Shown here: piece after piece, positions 1-9,224 of the stretch
How the letters are laid out: every line of letters begins with the position of its first letter
Position numbering within the stretch: the first letter of the stretch is position 1
Source of the DNA: Pirellulales bacterium
Lineage (GTDB): Bacteria > Planctomycetota > Planctomycetia > Pirellulales > S012-138
Reading direction: 5' to 3'
DNA: 37,510 nt
NCBI GenBank assembly: GCA_028066245.1
Contig: JALCBR010000034.1
Span: 1 to 37,510, forward strand
Notes under the pieces: model-generated
Told to the model about the DNA's origin: nothing
The model's database searches: none
The model's input: the letters and a program-made list of their open reading frames with translations, nothing else
Position numbers and translations under genes: made by a program

Positions 1-72
1 CATCCAGTGAGTTGTGCGGCAAATACACGATGCGAACAGAGCAACATCATGCCGATGGAGCTGCGGAGAGAC

Positions 73-1155
73 CTACGCTGCCCGGATCTGTAGATCGCCG
101 GTCGCCTGAGAGAGCCGGTGCCAGAGCGTGGGAATCGTTTCGGCATGATTGCCTTGGAAGTAATAGCTCTGGCCACCGTCAGCGACCGTGCGAATCAAGA
201 TGGTTTTCCAGGGGCGATAGAAATACATCGGATGGCTCTTCGGGGGAGATCCTTCTCGGAAGTCTTCCGGCAATCCCACCAAATCAAACACGGCTGTCGT
301 GAAGTGGCAAATCTCTTTACCTCGCTGCCGGGCCACGTTGCGAGCCATCGAAAGCGCCTTGAGATAAACCTCTGGTCCTGTGACAGCGCTTCCAATGTTC
401 AAGAACACGCCGCCTTCCAAATTTTGCACCGAGGCGGTGAAAATCAGGAAGTCCGTATAGCTGGTTTGCCCCAGGGCCGCGCCGCTGCAATTGGCGTGCG
501 AATGGATGATGTCGCTCCCCACGCTGACATGCGATGTCACGGGGACGCCGCATCTCCAGCCCGCTGCGGCAACAGACAAATGACGCTGTGGAAAATGCTG
601 TTCTTCAACAACCCGCCCGACCGCTTCTCCCAACCCTTCGCCCAAAGCGGCCCCTTCACTGATGATGTCATTAAGTCGGGAAGTGGGATTCCACAGGCCG
701 AACTGTCCCTCGGCAATCCATTTCGGCACATTTTCGCTGGTCCCACCCACCAGCGCGAGTTCAAAATCATGAATAATGCCAGCGCCGTTTGTAGCAACGT
801 GTGTGACCCAGCCGCGTTCAATCATGTCCACGAGGAACCGCGCAAGACCAAGCTTAATGGGATGCCCACCCATCATCAGGATCACAGGCCGTTCGTTCCT
901 GCGCGCTTCTGTAATTGCCGAGACAAGGTGTCCAAATTCCGGATGTTGGTAGCTGGCGTTGCTAGCATCAAGCGACATGCAATCCGCAGCACGCAGATCA
1001 TGTCCTCTGGACGCGACAGGGCGCATCTCGATCCGGTTTCGATCAAATGCTTTATACCGGGTCACGGATTCGTCTTGGAGAGAATCAGAAAACGGAATAT
1101 CGTTGCCCGGTGTCGGTATAAACTTTTTTGGCGACAGTAATCCAGGCCAGTTCAT
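73..1155 (-). CDS. Deoxyhypusine-synthase-like conserved hypothetical protein
   Basis: A 360-residue reading frame that I know only as a conserved family often found near ADP-heptose genes; its biochemical role is unknown to me. The segment THVATNGAGIIHDFELAL (about residues 118-135) resembles the nucleotide-binding stretch of deoxyhypusine synthase (compare STTAANLEEDIFN in the gene at 13674-14639), so a related NAD-binding fold is plausible but only inferred. A long Gly-rich stretch (SEGAALGEGLGEAVGRVV) follows. The longest frame starts with an ATG that overlaps the hldE start codon head to head. The conserved part seems to begin near residue 31-44, so the GTG at 1065 or the ATG at 1026 could be the true start. 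It is divergent from hldE and shares no free promoter space with it if the longest start is used. Confidence 0.75.
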   Translation of the reverse strand: MNWPGLLSPKKFIPTPGNDIPFSDSLQDESVTRYKAFDRNRIEMRPVASRGHDLRAADCMSLDASNASYQHPEFGHLVSAITEARRNERPVILMMGGHPIKLGLARFLVDMIERGWVTHVATNGAGIIHDFELALVGGTSENVPKWIAEGQFGLWNPTSRLNDIISEGAALGEGLGEAVGRVVEEQHFPQRHLSVAAAGWRCGVPVTSHVSVGSDIIHSHANCSGAALGQTSYTDFLIFTASVQNLEGGVFLNIGSAVTGPEVYLKALSMARNVARQRGKEICHFTTAVFDLVGLPEDFREGSPPKSHPMYFYRPWKTILIRTVADGGQSYYFQGNHAETIPTLWHRLSQATGDLQIRAA

Positions 1156-2662
1156 GATATCCCAAGACCTGCTCCCGATACTGGATTCACTCGGCCATCC
1201 GCGCGTGCTCGTGCTGGGCGATTTGATTCTCGACCGCTACACCTGGGGAAATGCCGAACGCGTCAGCCAGGAAGCTCCGGTCATTCTCCTGCGGGCAGAT
1301 CACCGGGAAGTTCGGTTGGGAGGAGCGGCGAACGTTTGTCAGATGTTGCGCGGACTGGAAGCTGAGGTGACGTGTGCTGGTGTGGTGGGGGTCGATGCGG
1401 ATGGCGCGGAGGTCCGCCAAATCCTTCGCGAAGCCGGCGTCGATGAATCCGCGGTTCTGTTCGACAAGCACCGCCCCACGACCGTCAAGGAACGCTTCAT
1501 CGGCCGCGCGGCCAATCGCCATCCACATCAGATTCTGCGCGTCGATACTGAAGAGCGGATGCCACTCTCGCCAGAACTCACGCATCAATTTGCGGAGGAG
1601 ATCAAAGAGCGGTTGGGCGACTTTGATATCGTCCTGATTTCCGACTACGACAAGGGCGTCTGCACGCCTGAGCTATTGCAAACGGTGATTCGCGCGGCGA
1701 GTGAGCAGTCTGTTCCAGTGGCCGTTGATCCCATTCGCGGATCGGACTATAGCCGTTATCGTGGAGCAACACTGATGACGCCGAATCGATATGAGACAGA
1801 ACTCGCGACTGGACTTGCCGTGAACAGCGTCGACGACGCGTTCACCGCAGGCGAGGAGCTATGCCGTCGCTATGATTTACAGCATGCGATCGTCACGCTG
1901 GACAAGGATGGGATGGTGTTGACCTCGCAAGGGATCGATGACACTGGAGAGCAAAATTTTCAACATGCGCACTTCCCCACCCGGCCGCGGTCCGTTTACG
2001 ACATTACCGGTGCGGGCGATATCGTCCTGGCAATGATCGGACTGTGCGTTGCTGACGGGATCTCTTTGCCGCATGCCGTGCCGCTGGCCAACGTCGCTGG
2101 CGGATTGGAGGTCGAACATGTTGGTGTAGCGCCCGTTCCTCGACAAGACATTCGCTTAGACCTGTTGCGAAATCTGCCTGACGGTTCAGTTCGCAAGGTC
2201 ATCACGGCGGAAGATGCTGTGCGAATTGCCGAGACCGCACGTGAAAAAGGCAACCGAGTTGTTTTCACCAACGGCTGCTTCGACATCTTACATGTCGGGC
2301 ACGTCACGTACCTGGAAGAAGCCAAGGCCCAAGGTGATCTGCTGATTTTGGGTCTCAACAGTGACGCCAGCGTGAGTGGGCTGAAAGGTCCCACGCGGCC
2401 AGTCCGCAAGCAAGCGGAACGTGCCGCAGTCTTGGCCGCGCTTTCCTATGTCGACTACATCGTCATCTTTGATGAGCCAACGCCCATTGCGTTGATTGAA
2501 TCCATCCGCCCGGAGGTTCTCGTCAAAGGCGGTGACTATCGAAACAAACAACACCAGATCACCGGCAAGGAGTTCGTGGAGAACTATGGTGGACGCCTGC
2601 ACCTGGCGGGGCTTGTCGAGGGTGTCTCCACAACGGCCATTCTTAAGTCTGTGGCGGCGTAG
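1154..2662 (+). CDS. hldE: Bifunctional heptose-7-phosphate kinase / heptose-1-phosphate adenylyltransferase
   Basis: This 502-residue protein phosphorylates D-glycero-beta-D-manno-heptose 7-phosphate and then adenylylates the heptose 1-phosphate, making the ADP-heptose precursor used in LPS inner core. The N-terminal half is a PfkB/ribokinase-type domain: GDLILDRYTWG near the start, the GGAANV substrate motif around residue 57, and the ITGAGD anion-hole motif near 285. The C-terminal half is a nucleotidyltransferase with TNGCFDILHVGH (about residue 370), the HxGH signature, and a GLNSD motif further on. Both halves are intact and the length is close to the 477 residues of E. coli HldE. The ATG at 1154 matches the family N-terminus; the frame extends upstream but that part does not look like HldE. 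No strong Shine-Dalgarno site is visible. Confidence 0.93.
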   Translation: MISQDLLPILDSLGHPRVLVLGDLILDRYTWGNAERVSQEAPVILLRADHREVRLGGAANVCQMLRGLEAEVTCAGVVGVDADGAEVRQILREAGVDESAVLFDKHRPTTVKERFIGRAANRHPHQILRVDTEERMPLSPELTHQFAEEIKERLGDFDIVLISDYDKGVCTPELLQTVIRAASEQSVPVAVDPIRGSDYSRYRGATLMTPNRYETELATGLAVNSVDDAFTAGEELCRRYDLQHAIVTLDKDGMVLTSQGIDDTGEQNFQHAHFPTRPRSVYDITGAGDIVLAMIGLCVADGISLPHAVPLANVAGGLEVEHVGVAPVPRQDIRLDLLRNLPDGSVRKVITAEDAVRIAETAREKGNRVVFTNGCFDILHVGHVTYLEEAKAQGDLLILGLNSDASVSGLKGPTRPVRKQAERAAVLAALSYVDYIVIFDEPTPIALIESIRPEVLVKGGDYRNKQHQITGKEFVENYGGRLHLAGLVEGVSTTAILKSVAA

Positions 2663-2717
2663 CTGGGCCGGCTGAGGACATTGCGAACTTTCACTCGCTG
2701 AATGTTTAGTAAGCTTG

Positions 2718-3986
2718 TTAGTTCTTGGCGTGATCGCCTACATTCGGCAAGTTTTCAAACACGTCTGGCCCGAAATAGCGTAGGCCGACCAAGTCTTCAT
2801 TGCCTGTGTTTTCTACGGTCACGCCGGCGGTCGCCGCGTCATACGTGATGAACAGCTCATCGCTGGTTTCCTCGCCAAAGCGAATCATGGCCGGAGTTTC
2901 GACACTGACGGTCGCCCCGTTGCGGCTCATCCGACCCCGGCCCTGAACGGTGATCCAACCGCTGGCACCGGGGTCTTTGATTTGGCATTTTGCGCCCGGA
3001 GCGAGCGTCAATTCCTTGCTGCTGAAGAGCTGCTCGCCATCAATCCGGCCATACACGACCCAGCGGTCAGTGAAACCTTCACCACTGCACGCTTCATCAA
3101 CAATAGGCTCGATGTAGTTGTTTTGCTTGAAGTAAGTATCGACGTTCTTCTCCCAATCCAACTGATCGACAATAAAGTCCAAGTCTTGATGTTTCTCTTC
3201 TGGCACATCTTTGACCAGCAAAGACCAGGGAACCTCTCGCCCTTCCACCAACGATTGAAACATGCCGAACACGTCCGATCCCCATTGCGGCTCGTACGTC
3301 AGCAATGAGCCGGGCGCGTGCAGCACGCCAGGGGGAATCAGCCAACCAGTTCCTCGCTGCAGGCGGTACGCCCGCGTGAGGTCCAGCATCCCGTTATCCC
3401 CATCACTCCAGCGTTCCAGGCATCGGCGGACGTCCGCCTTGGAGGTGCCGGGCTCTAAGCCCATGAACGTGTAGGCGAAGTTGTTGTCCACATTGTTGAG
3501 TTGCGGCGGGAAGTAGTAGCTTTCCGGCTTGCCCTCCTGCCCGGTGAGTGCCGCGTGTTCGTGATCTTGATGCATGTGGTGAGGGATTGGGCCCATGTTG
3601 TCGAAGAACTTCGAATAGATGGGCCACTTGCCGTACTTGTCGAACATTGGGCTGCCGATCATTGTCGCGCCCGCTTCCGCCACAGCATCGCGTAGCAGAA
3701 ACCTCTCACCGTTGGCAACGACGTAGCTCAATCCCTCATCAGGCAAGCGACCCTCATTGGCCGCTTCTGTAGTGCTGGCAAACCAACGCTCATCAATACC
3801 GCCACGATGCGCGCCGTAGGCGTAATAATCTTCTGGACGAAGTTTGAGCCGCTTGCCTGGATGCAAGAAACTCCGCGGCACCCAAGTGGGGGCAAGTCGC
3901 AACAGGCCTCCGCCAATATTCATTGCGGAGTCCAACGCCGCAGCGACATTATCTTTGGAGATCGGCTGAGAGGGGATGGTACTCAT
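2718..3986 (-). CDS. Cupin-fold class I mannose-6-phosphate isomerase-like protein
   Basis: A 422-residue protein resembling type I phosphomannose isomerases and related sugar-binding cupins. Seen in the sequence: a His-rich metal-binding-like stretch (PHHMHQDHEHAA, about residue 158), a second cupin half with GTGWLIPPGVLHAPG (about 258-272), and a C-terminal beta-rich cupin-like domain (GASGWITVQGRGRM). The classic isomerase signature is not obvious, so substrate and reaction are uncertain; it may act on another sugar phosphate. The start is the ATG at 3986, because the upstream 86 codons are in a palindrome-rich intergenic stretch and do not look like protein. No Shine-Dalgarno site precedes it. 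It is convergent with hldE. Confidence 0.75.
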   Translation of the reverse strand: MSTIPSQPISKDNVAAALDSAMNIGGGLLRLAPTWVPRSFLHPGKRLKLRPEDYYAYGAHRGGIDERWFASTTEAANEGRLPDEGLSYVVANGERFLLRDAVAEAGATMIGSPMFDKYGKWPIYSKFFDNMGPIPHHMHQDHEHAALTGQEGKPESYYFPPQLNNVDNNFAYTFMGLEPGTSKADVRRCLERWSDGDNGMLDLTRAYRLQRGTGWLIPPGVLHAPGSLLTYEPQWGSDVFGMFQSLVEGREVPWSLLVKDVPEEKHQDLDFIVDQLDWEKNVDTYFKQNNYIEPIVDEACSGEGFTDRWVVYGRIDGEQLFSSKELTLAPGAKCQIKDPGASGWITVQGRGRMSRNGATVSVETPAMIRFGEETSDELFITYDAATAGVTVENTGNEDLVGLRYFGPDVFENLPNVGDHAKN

Positions 3987-4046
3987 GGGCGGGTTCGCAA
4001 AGCATTGACGGATGCCACAGGTCGGCACCGGAATCTCAGCGGGCGA

Positions 4047-4068
4047 CATTGGAAGCTCGCTTCCAATG
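4047..4068. repeat. 22-bp palindrome, 10-bp perfect arms
   Basis: Two perfect 10-base arms (CATTGGAAGC and its complement) are separated by TC. It lies about 60 bases upstream of the start of the cupin gene and just ahead of a second hairpin. It could be an operator or a dispersed REP-like palindrome; a genome-wide count would tell these apart. Confidence 0.6.
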
Positions 4069-4098
4069 CATCGCGCGGAGTACAGAGAACAATTTGCA

Positions 4099-4114
4099 GC
4101 GGCAAGCGTGCCGC
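4099..4114. repeat. Short GC-rich hairpin next to the 22-bp palindrome
   Basis: GCGGCA and TGCCGC face each other across a 4-base loop AGCG. With the palindrome 30 bases away it gives the paired-hairpin look of REP/BIME-type intergenic elements. Confidence 0.4.
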
Positions 4115-4210
4115 AACGCTGCCCTCTCGTGACCTTTATAATGCTGGGTTTCTCGCCAAGCAAGAAACCGCAGCACTCTAACGCTGCCGCCGGTGGTTGG
4201 AGTAGAAACG

Positions 4211-4250
4211 AAAAAGCGACGGACGGCTCTCTTGTTAAAGCCATCCGTCG
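4211..4250 (-). terminator. Rho-independent terminator of the RTX-repeat gene
   Basis: On the minus strand a 12-bp stem (4239-4250 with 4217-4228, one G-U wobble) closes a 10-base loop and is followed by CTTTTTCGTTTC. It begins 37 bases after the stop of the RTX gene, which reads in this direction. Confidence 0.8.
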
Positions 4251-4287
4251 TTGGCGCGCATTACCGATTCACTTTCTTGACCGCTTC

Positions 4288-5064
4288 TTAGTAATCTTGT
4301 TCGATCACTGTCATCTCGACGCCATAGGGATTATTGGAAGACCAGTAGTCGCTGAACAACAGACCACCGTAGCCGTAAATCGGATCGGCATCGTCGTCTT
4401 CCAGCCAGTCCGCAGCACAATACAGGTAGGTGTCTTCATCAGGCCCGCCTTTGAGCACATCGTAATTGCTGGTGTGAGACCCGTATTGGGAACCGATCAG
4501 TACATCCTGCCCACTGCCACCCAGCAAAGTGTCTCCGTAAAGCCAGTGGGTTGACTCCAGACCGCCAAAAAGAATGTCGTCACCGGGGCCCCCTTCGATT
4601 TCGTCAGCGCCGGTTCCGCCGTCGATGTCGTCGTCTCGCCAGCCGCCGAGAATGTCATCATTTCCGTGCCCGCCGTAGATCGTGCAGGGAATCTTCATGG
4701 CGGAGCAATCAATCAGATCGTCTTCAGGCATGCCGTCGATGTGCAGGGCCTTGACGCTTTTGGCCAGATAGACGGCTTCGCCTTCCAGGCGTCCGCCGAT
4801 GCGTTCACGAACCTCTACGACCAAGCAACTGGCGCGGTGGATTTTACCCAGCGAACGTTGGTCGTAGTAAGCGACAATTTCATCTTCGCCGCGTGTGCCA
4901 AAGACGGAGAGCGTACCGTTTGCTCCCAGTTTGTGGATGATTTCGGCATCAGCAACATTGGACGACGCGGTGGTGAATCCAGCGACAATGGACGCCAGCA
5001 AGGCGAGTTGTGTTGTACGACGAGCGCGAGGGCCGCAGCGAAAGGCCTTGGTGAGAAGGGACAT
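4288..5064 (-). CDS. Exported protein with RTX (haemolysin-type) calcium-binding repeats
   Basis: A 258-residue protein with a basic N-terminus, a hydrophobic stretch (TQLALLASIVAGFTTASS, about 18-35) and a likely signal-peptidase site near ASSNVADA, so it is probably exported. From about residue 133 it carries four or five glycine/aspartate-rich nonapeptides of the GGxGxDxxx type (GGHGNDDIL, GGTGADEIE, GGPGDDILF, GGSGQDVLI), which bind calcium as a beta-roll in RTX proteins. No catalytic domain is recognisable in the N-terminal 100 residues. The start has a good AGGAG eight bases upstream. A strong terminator follows the stop, so it seems to be a single-gene unit. Function beyond calcium binding is unknown. 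Confidence 0.85.
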   Translation of the reverse strand: MSLLTKAFRCGPRARRTTQLALLASIVAGFTTASSNVADAEIIHKLGANGTLSVFGTRGEDEIVAYYDQRSLGKIHRASCLVVEVRERIGGRLEGEAVYLAKSVKALHIDGMPEDDLIDCSAMKIPCTIYGGHGNDDILGGWRDDDIDGGTGADEIEGGPGDDILFGGLESTHWLYGDTLLGGSGQDVLIGSQYGSHTSNYDVLKGGPDEDTYLYCAADWLEDDDADPIYGYGGLLFSDYWSSNNPYGVEMTVIEQDY

Positions 5065-5197
5065 CAGCCAGCTCCTACTTGGTAAAGGGTGTTGTGTAAC
5101 ACTCCTCCAAGCGGATGGCTTTGATGTCCGTTACAGCTTTCTTGCAAGAACCTCGTGCTAGCTCGCTGGGCTTGCCGCCGGCTACCTGACGAGTCCA

Positions 5198-6808
5198 CTA
5201 TGCAGTCGCGCGGGCCGTCTTGGGTCCGGCGTTCTTGATCTCCTCGCTGGCAACACTGGCGTATTTGGCAAAGTTGTCCGAGAACAGCTTGGCAAGCTTG
5301 ACCGCGGTTTCGTCATACGCCGAGGGATCAGACCAAGTTTGTCGCGGGAGTAGCATCTCAGACGGAACGTCCGGACAGCTCGTAGGCACTTGGAATCCGA
5401 AGAGCGGATCAACCTCGCATTCGGAGCGGGCTAAAGCGCCTGAATGGATGCCATCAATGATCGATCTCGTGTGCTTGAGCTTGATGCGCGAACCCGTCCC
5501 GTGGGCCCCGCCGGACCAGCCAGTGTTCACCAACCAGGCGTCCGCACTGTGCTGCTTCATTTTCTCGGCCAGCATTTCGGCGTACTTCGTTGGATGCCAA
5601 GCCAGGAAGGCTGCCCCGAAACAGGCGGAGAAGGTCGCCTCGGGTTCATCAACGCCAACTTCCGTGCCTGCAACTTTGGCCGTGTACCCACTGATGAAGT
5701 GGTACATCGCCTGCTCGGGCATCAGTTTTGAGACCGGCGGCAATACTCCAAAAGCATCACACGTGAGGAAGATGATATTTCGCGGGTGCCCAGCCACGGC
5801 GGGAATCTTGGCGTTGGGAATGTACTCCAGCGGATAGGCACAACGCGTGTTTTGCGTGATCACCGAAGAGTCGTAGTCGACGTGACGAGTTGCGGCATCA
5901 AAGACGACGTTCTCCAGCACGCTGCCAAATCGTATGGCGTCGAAAATCTCCGGCTCATTGTCTTTGGTCAGTCCAATGCATTTGGCGTAGCAGCCACCTT
6001 CGATGTTGAAGATCCCATCTTCTGTCCAGCAGTGCTCATCATCGCCGACCAGACTGCGGTGTGGATCTGCGGAGAGCGTGGTTTTCCCTGTCCCAGAAAG
6101 CCCGAAGAAAAGGGAAACATCTTCGCCGTCACCCGGTTCATTCCCCTCATTGCAAGAGCAATGCATGGACAGCACCCCAGCTTCCGGCATGAGGTAATTC
6201 ATGATGGTGAACACGCCCTTCTTCATTTCGCCAGCGTATTCTGTTCCCAGGATGACAAATTCGCGGGTCTCAAAGCTGAGCTCCACGCTCGTGTCAGACG
6301 TCATGAACTCCGTGTAAGGGTTTGCCGGAAACTGCCCTGCGTTGAAGACCACGTAATCCGGCTCGCCGAAGTTTTCCAACTCTTCAGCGGTGGGGCGAAT
6401 CAACATGTTGTGCATAAACAGCGCGTGGTAGGGTCGCGCGCAGATGATGCGAATCTTCAATCGGTGCTTCGGGTCCCAGCCAGCGAAACCGTCAATGACG
6501 TAAATCCGTTGCCGCGTATTGAAGAAGTCAATCGCCCGTTGCCGGCTGACACGGAATGTCTTCTCATCCATCCGCATGTTGACTGGACCCCACCAGACGT
6601 TATCAGTGCTGTCCGGGTGATCGACGATGCGCTTGTCTTTGGGACTGCGGCCTGTTTTCTGGCCGCTGTAAGCAATCAAGGCTCCGCTGGAGCTGATTTC
6701 TCCACCATCGTGGCGAACAGCTTCTTCATAAAGAGCCGCCGGCGGTAGGTTGCGCTCACCTTGAGTGGATCGAATGCCGTAGCTGGAAAGGTCAATTGGT
6801 GAACCCAT
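5198..6808 (-). CDS. pckA: Phosphoenolpyruvate carboxykinase (ATP)
   Basis: This 536-residue enzyme converts oxaloacetate plus ATP to phosphoenolpyruvate, CO2 and ADP, the entry step of gluconeogenesis. Visible family signatures: [13 protein letters not shown] near residue 45-57 (substrate binding), the kinase P-loop [14 protein letters not shown] near 236-249, and [13 protein letters not shown] near 320. The length matches the 540 residues of E. coli PckA. The frame is open further up to a TTG at 6883 and an ATG at 6844. I chose the ATG at 6808 because [12 protein letters not shown] lines up with the usual PckA N-terminus and an AGGAG lies 11 bases upstream. The upstream starts remain possible. 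Confidence 0.95.
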   Translation of the reverse strand: MGSPIDLSSYGIRSTQGERNLPPAALYEEAVRHDGGEISSSGALIAYSGQKTGRSPKDKRIVDHPDSTDNVWWGPVNMRMDEKTFRVSRQRAIDFFNTRQRIYVIDGFAGWDPKHRLKIRIICARPYHALFMHNMLIRPTAEELENFGEPDYVVFNAGQFPANPYTEFMTSDTSVELSFETREFVILGTEYAGEMKKGVFTIMNYLMPEAGVLSMHCSCNEGNEPGDGEDVSLFFGLSGTGKTTLSADPHRSLVGDDEHCWTEDGIFNIEGGCYAKCIGLTKDNEPEIFDAIRFGSVLENVVFDAATRHVDYDSSVITQNTRCAYPLEYIPNAKIPAVAGHPRNIIFLTCDAFGVLPPVSKLMPEQAMYHFISGYTAKVAGTEVGVDEPEATFSACFGAAFLAWHPTKYAEMLAEKMKQHSADAWLVNTGWSGGAHGTGSRIKLKHTRSIIDGIHSGALARSECEVDPLFGFQVPTSCPDVPSEMLLPRQTWSDPSAYDETAVKLAKLFSDNFAKYASVASEEIKNAGPKTARATA

Positions 6809-7330
6809 CGCCGTGGTTGCTCCTGCAGAAACTTGGGCTGGCATCTCGCGCGGAGCGCGAATTCTGGACAAAATTTGCGACAACCCCCAGATGTTACCAA
6901 CGGCAAACCAAGCTGTCTGCGGCCAAGTGACTGTAGGAGCCGAAATCTTGCGGCTTTTCTGAAGGTAAACGAGTGCTGATGGGCGTGAAAACTTGCCTGT
7001 CGCGGAGACTCACTCTCCCTCGCAATGATCCGTTGGTGGTGTGGGGCGTTTCCCATGACTCGCCCTTGGGGCGTGTGTCGTGACTGCGGAAACCTCTGCG
7101 GGGTTTGCCATCGCTTCCAAGGCAGCTCGACAAGTGTCTGATCGAGTTAACTTTTGTTGACTCCCGATGGACTGCTGTTCAACGTTATGCTGTGGTATTG
7201 TGTTTGAATGTGCTTATCCCGAGATCAGGAGGGGTAAGTCATGCGATCACCCAAGCGATGAATTGATCGGGCAGCTAGCTACTCTTCAGTTACTACTGGC
7301 AACCAAACATCTTTCAGCTTGACGCAATTC
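6809..7330. other. Intergenic region between divergent pckA and methyltransferase genes
   Basis: About 520 bases that must hold the pckA promoter (minus) and the methyltransferase promoter (plus). I see no clear sigma-70 pair. The one strong element is AGGAGGGG at 7227-7234, a very good ribosome binding site in front of a six-codon ORF. Longer frames on both strands here have unnatural composition and I treat them as chance. Confidence 0.5.
7241..7261 (+). CDS. Possible leader mini-ORF (MRSPKR)
   Basis: Six codons, ATG to TGA, placed six bases after AGGAGGGG, the strongest Shine-Dalgarno match in this part of the window. It ends 69 bases before the methyltransferase start. A strong ribosome site in front of a very short frame is what a leader peptide looks like, but no attenuator hairpin is obvious and it may be chance. 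Confidence 0.25.
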   Translation: MRSPKR

Positions 7331-7936
7331 ATGTCACGACAAGATCGCGAGAAGTGGAACGCTCGCTATGCCGCCGCTGCGTACGATGATGGTGAAGACT
7401 GCCCTTTCGCAACGCTGCAGACGCCGCATCCGTTTGTTGTCGCTCAAGCGGACCTGCTGCCAACCGGCGGAACCGCGCTTGATCTAGCTGGTGGCGTGGG
7501 ACGGAACGCTATTTGGCTGGCGCAACAGGGGATGAATGTGACATTGCTCGATATTTCTCATCTGGCGTTGGAGCGAGCTGGCATTTTCGCCCAACAAGAA
7601 GACGTATCTATCAAGATACTTGAGCATGACGCGGCCGATGAGGGAATTCCTGAAGGGGCATGGGACGTCATCGTCTCCAGCTATTTTCTGCGCAGGGAAC
7701 TCTTTGCACAGTTCCCCAACAGGCTCACCCCAGGTGGGCTGCTGATCTTCGTGCATGGGACGGCAAGCAATTTGAAGCGGCACACCAAACCGCCACGTGA
7801 ATTCCTTCTGGAAGATGATGAACTTCCCAGCTTGATTCAAGGACTTGATGTGCTTTCGTACGAAGAGGGCTGGATCGGAGAGCCGCCCGAAGATGCGCGA
7901 CACGAAACGCAATTGGTGGCGAGAAAGCCCACGTAG
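7331..7936 (+). CDS. Class I SAM-dependent methyltransferase (TehB-like)
   Basis: A 201-residue protein with the Rossmann methyltransferase pattern: N-terminal WNARYAAAAYDD, motif I ALDLAGGVGRNAIWLA at about residues 50-65, an acidic residue after strand 2 (VTLLDIS), the motif II/III region DVIVSSYFLRREL, and LTPGGLLIFVH as motif IV. Start and layout resemble the tellurite-resistance/TehB and thiopurine-methyltransferase-like group, in which the substrate is often unknown. The ATG at 7331 fits the family N-terminus; a TTG four codons upstream is possible. It is convergent with the small membrane gene and the SDR gene. Confidence 0.88.
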   Translation: MSRQDREKWNARYAAAAYDDGEDCPFATLQTPHPFVVAQADLLPTGGTALDLAGGVGRNAIWLAQQGMNVTLLDISHLALERAGIFAQQEDVSIKILEHDAADEGIPEGAWDVIVSSYFLRRELFAQFPNRLTPGGLLIFVHGTASNLKRHTKPPREFLLEDDELPSLIQGLDVLSYEEGWIGEPPEDARHETQLVARKPT

Positions 7937-8017
7937 CTCCATCACAGGTGTTTCTCCGACTTGCGGTATTCGGGTTGCTATCCCAGACGATGCCGTCGCA
8001 CGCATTGCCACTCTGGA

Positions 8018-8188
8018 TCAAGCGTTCATCACCACAATCAAGATGACCAGGCTGATCAAAATCAAGAGTGCCACCGTTAGCGATATGGCGAAGATCGCCA
8101 TCCGCCTGCGTTTGCGACGAGCTTCGGCTCTTTGGCGATGGTACCCCATACTCCCAGGGTAGTGATTTCTCGCCACCTCGTCACACAT
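8018..8188 (-). CDS. Small single-span membrane protein
   Basis: A 56-codon frame, or 43 codons from the inner ATG at 8149. It encodes a strongly basic segment (EARRKRRR) followed at once by a hydrophobic helix (AIFAISLTVALLILISL and on to VILIVVM), ending in NA. This basic-then-hydrophobic layout predicts one membrane helix with the N-terminus in the cytoplasm. It lies 49 bases behind the SDR gene on the same strand and may be co-transcribed. No good Shine-Dalgarno site precedes either start. Function is unknown; the amino-acid pattern is the only support, but it is unlikely in random sequence. Confidence 0.55.
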   Translation of the reverse strand: MCDEVARNHYPGSMGYHRQRAEARRKRRRMAIFAISLTVALLILISLVILIVVMNA

Positions 8189-8237
8189 GTTCCGTTTGCT
8201 CTATCCGACAGAGCACGACTCTTGACGGTTCCCTACG

Positions 8238-8981
8238 TTACATCCATCCCTGCGATGTTGGCTTGATCACCAGCTCCTGGACATGTGCTCGTGGCGGCAA
8301 AGTAACCAATAGTGTCACCGCCTGAGCCACATCTTCCGGCTGCAATAGATTCGCGCGGTACTCGGCCGTGGGCGGATTGGGGCGACGGTCCATGATGTCT
8401 GTGTTGACTTCGCCAGGATAAACATTGCACACGCGGATGCCGTGCTCGTTCTCTTCCTGTGCCAGCGAAGTTCCCAACGCCGTCATTGCGAACTTCGACG
8501 CGTTGTAGGCGACACCGCTTGTGGTCCAGGCGCGTTTCCCGGCAACGGATGAGATGTTAACGATCACTCCTGATTTGCGCTCGCGCATTCCCGGCAAAGC
8601 AACCATGGAACAATTGAACGCGCCGGTAGCGTTAATCGACAGCAGGCGATCCCAATCTTCCGGTGTGACTTCCGCAGTGGAGCGATTGGGAATGTTAACT
8701 CCAGCATTGTTGACGAGGATGTCGATGTGGCCCAGTTCGGCAATCGCCGATGTGAACAATCGTTGGACATCAGCTCGGTCCGCAACGTTTGCGGTGAAGA
8801 CGATAACTTCTCCTGGCGTATCCGCGCACGCTGCGGCAACCTCCTCCAGTTTGCCTTGTCTCCGCCCGGCAACAACCACTTTGGCACCGGCCATCGCAAA
8901 TGACTGAACAATCGCCGCGCCGATGCCGGACCCACCGCCAGTGACCAGAGCTGTTTTGTCTCGGAGAGGTTCGGTTGCCAC
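8238..8981 (-). CDS. Short-chain dehydrogenase/reductase
   Basis: A 247-residue classical SDR, an NAD(P)-dependent oxidoreductase of unknown substrate. The cofactor motif TGGGSGIG is near residues 15-22, the structural motif NNAG near 92, the catalytic Ser in NISSVAG near 145, and the YNASK catalytic Tyr/Lys near 160. The PG motif after strand 6 is present as YPGEVNTDIM. An Arg (AGRR) after strand 2 favours NADP(H), which is an inference. The start is a GTG at 8981; no Shine-Dalgarno site is visible. A small membrane protein gene follows in the same direction. Confidence 0.92.
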   Translation of the reverse strand: MATEPLRDKTALVTGGGSGIGAAIVQSFAMAGAKVVVAGRRQGKLEEVAAACADTPGEVIVFTANVADRADVQRLFTSAIAELGHIDILVNNAGVNIPNRSTAEVTPEDWDRLLSINATGAFNCSMVALPGMRERKSGVIVNISSVAGKRAWTTSGVAYNASKFAMTALGTSLAQEENEHGIRVCNVYPGEVNTDIMDRRPNPPTAEYRANLLQPEDVAQAVTLLVTLPPRAHVQELVIKPTSQGWM

Positions 8982-9224
8982 TTGTGTTAGATTCCTTGCG
9001 TAACGAAGACGATCGACCCACCGTACGTGCCGACAGTATCTCAGGTCGGGCAGTCGTTGTCGCGGGCCAAAATCTTTCGCTGCGTTTCTACACGATAGAG
9101 TGAGGATAAAAGGCCAAGGCGAAATCCTTGATCAACACTGCTGACGAAGCGTTAGAATAACGGACCTGACGAGATTAGGCTGCCCTTGGCGAGCGACGAT
9201 CGCCGTAGAAAGAAGGAGTTATTG

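Noticed and set aside
1-72. Minus-strand frame from an ATG at 50 open to the left edge
   Set aside because: Only about 16 codons are visible, with no ribosome site; it cannot be judged.
118-1140. Long plus-strand frame opposite the DHS-like gene
   Set aside because: It is antisense to a gene with recognisable motifs, and its own translation has no family features.
5786-6748. 320-codon plus-strand frame opposite pckA
   Set aside because: Antisense of a confidently identified enzyme; a frame shadow from codon bias.
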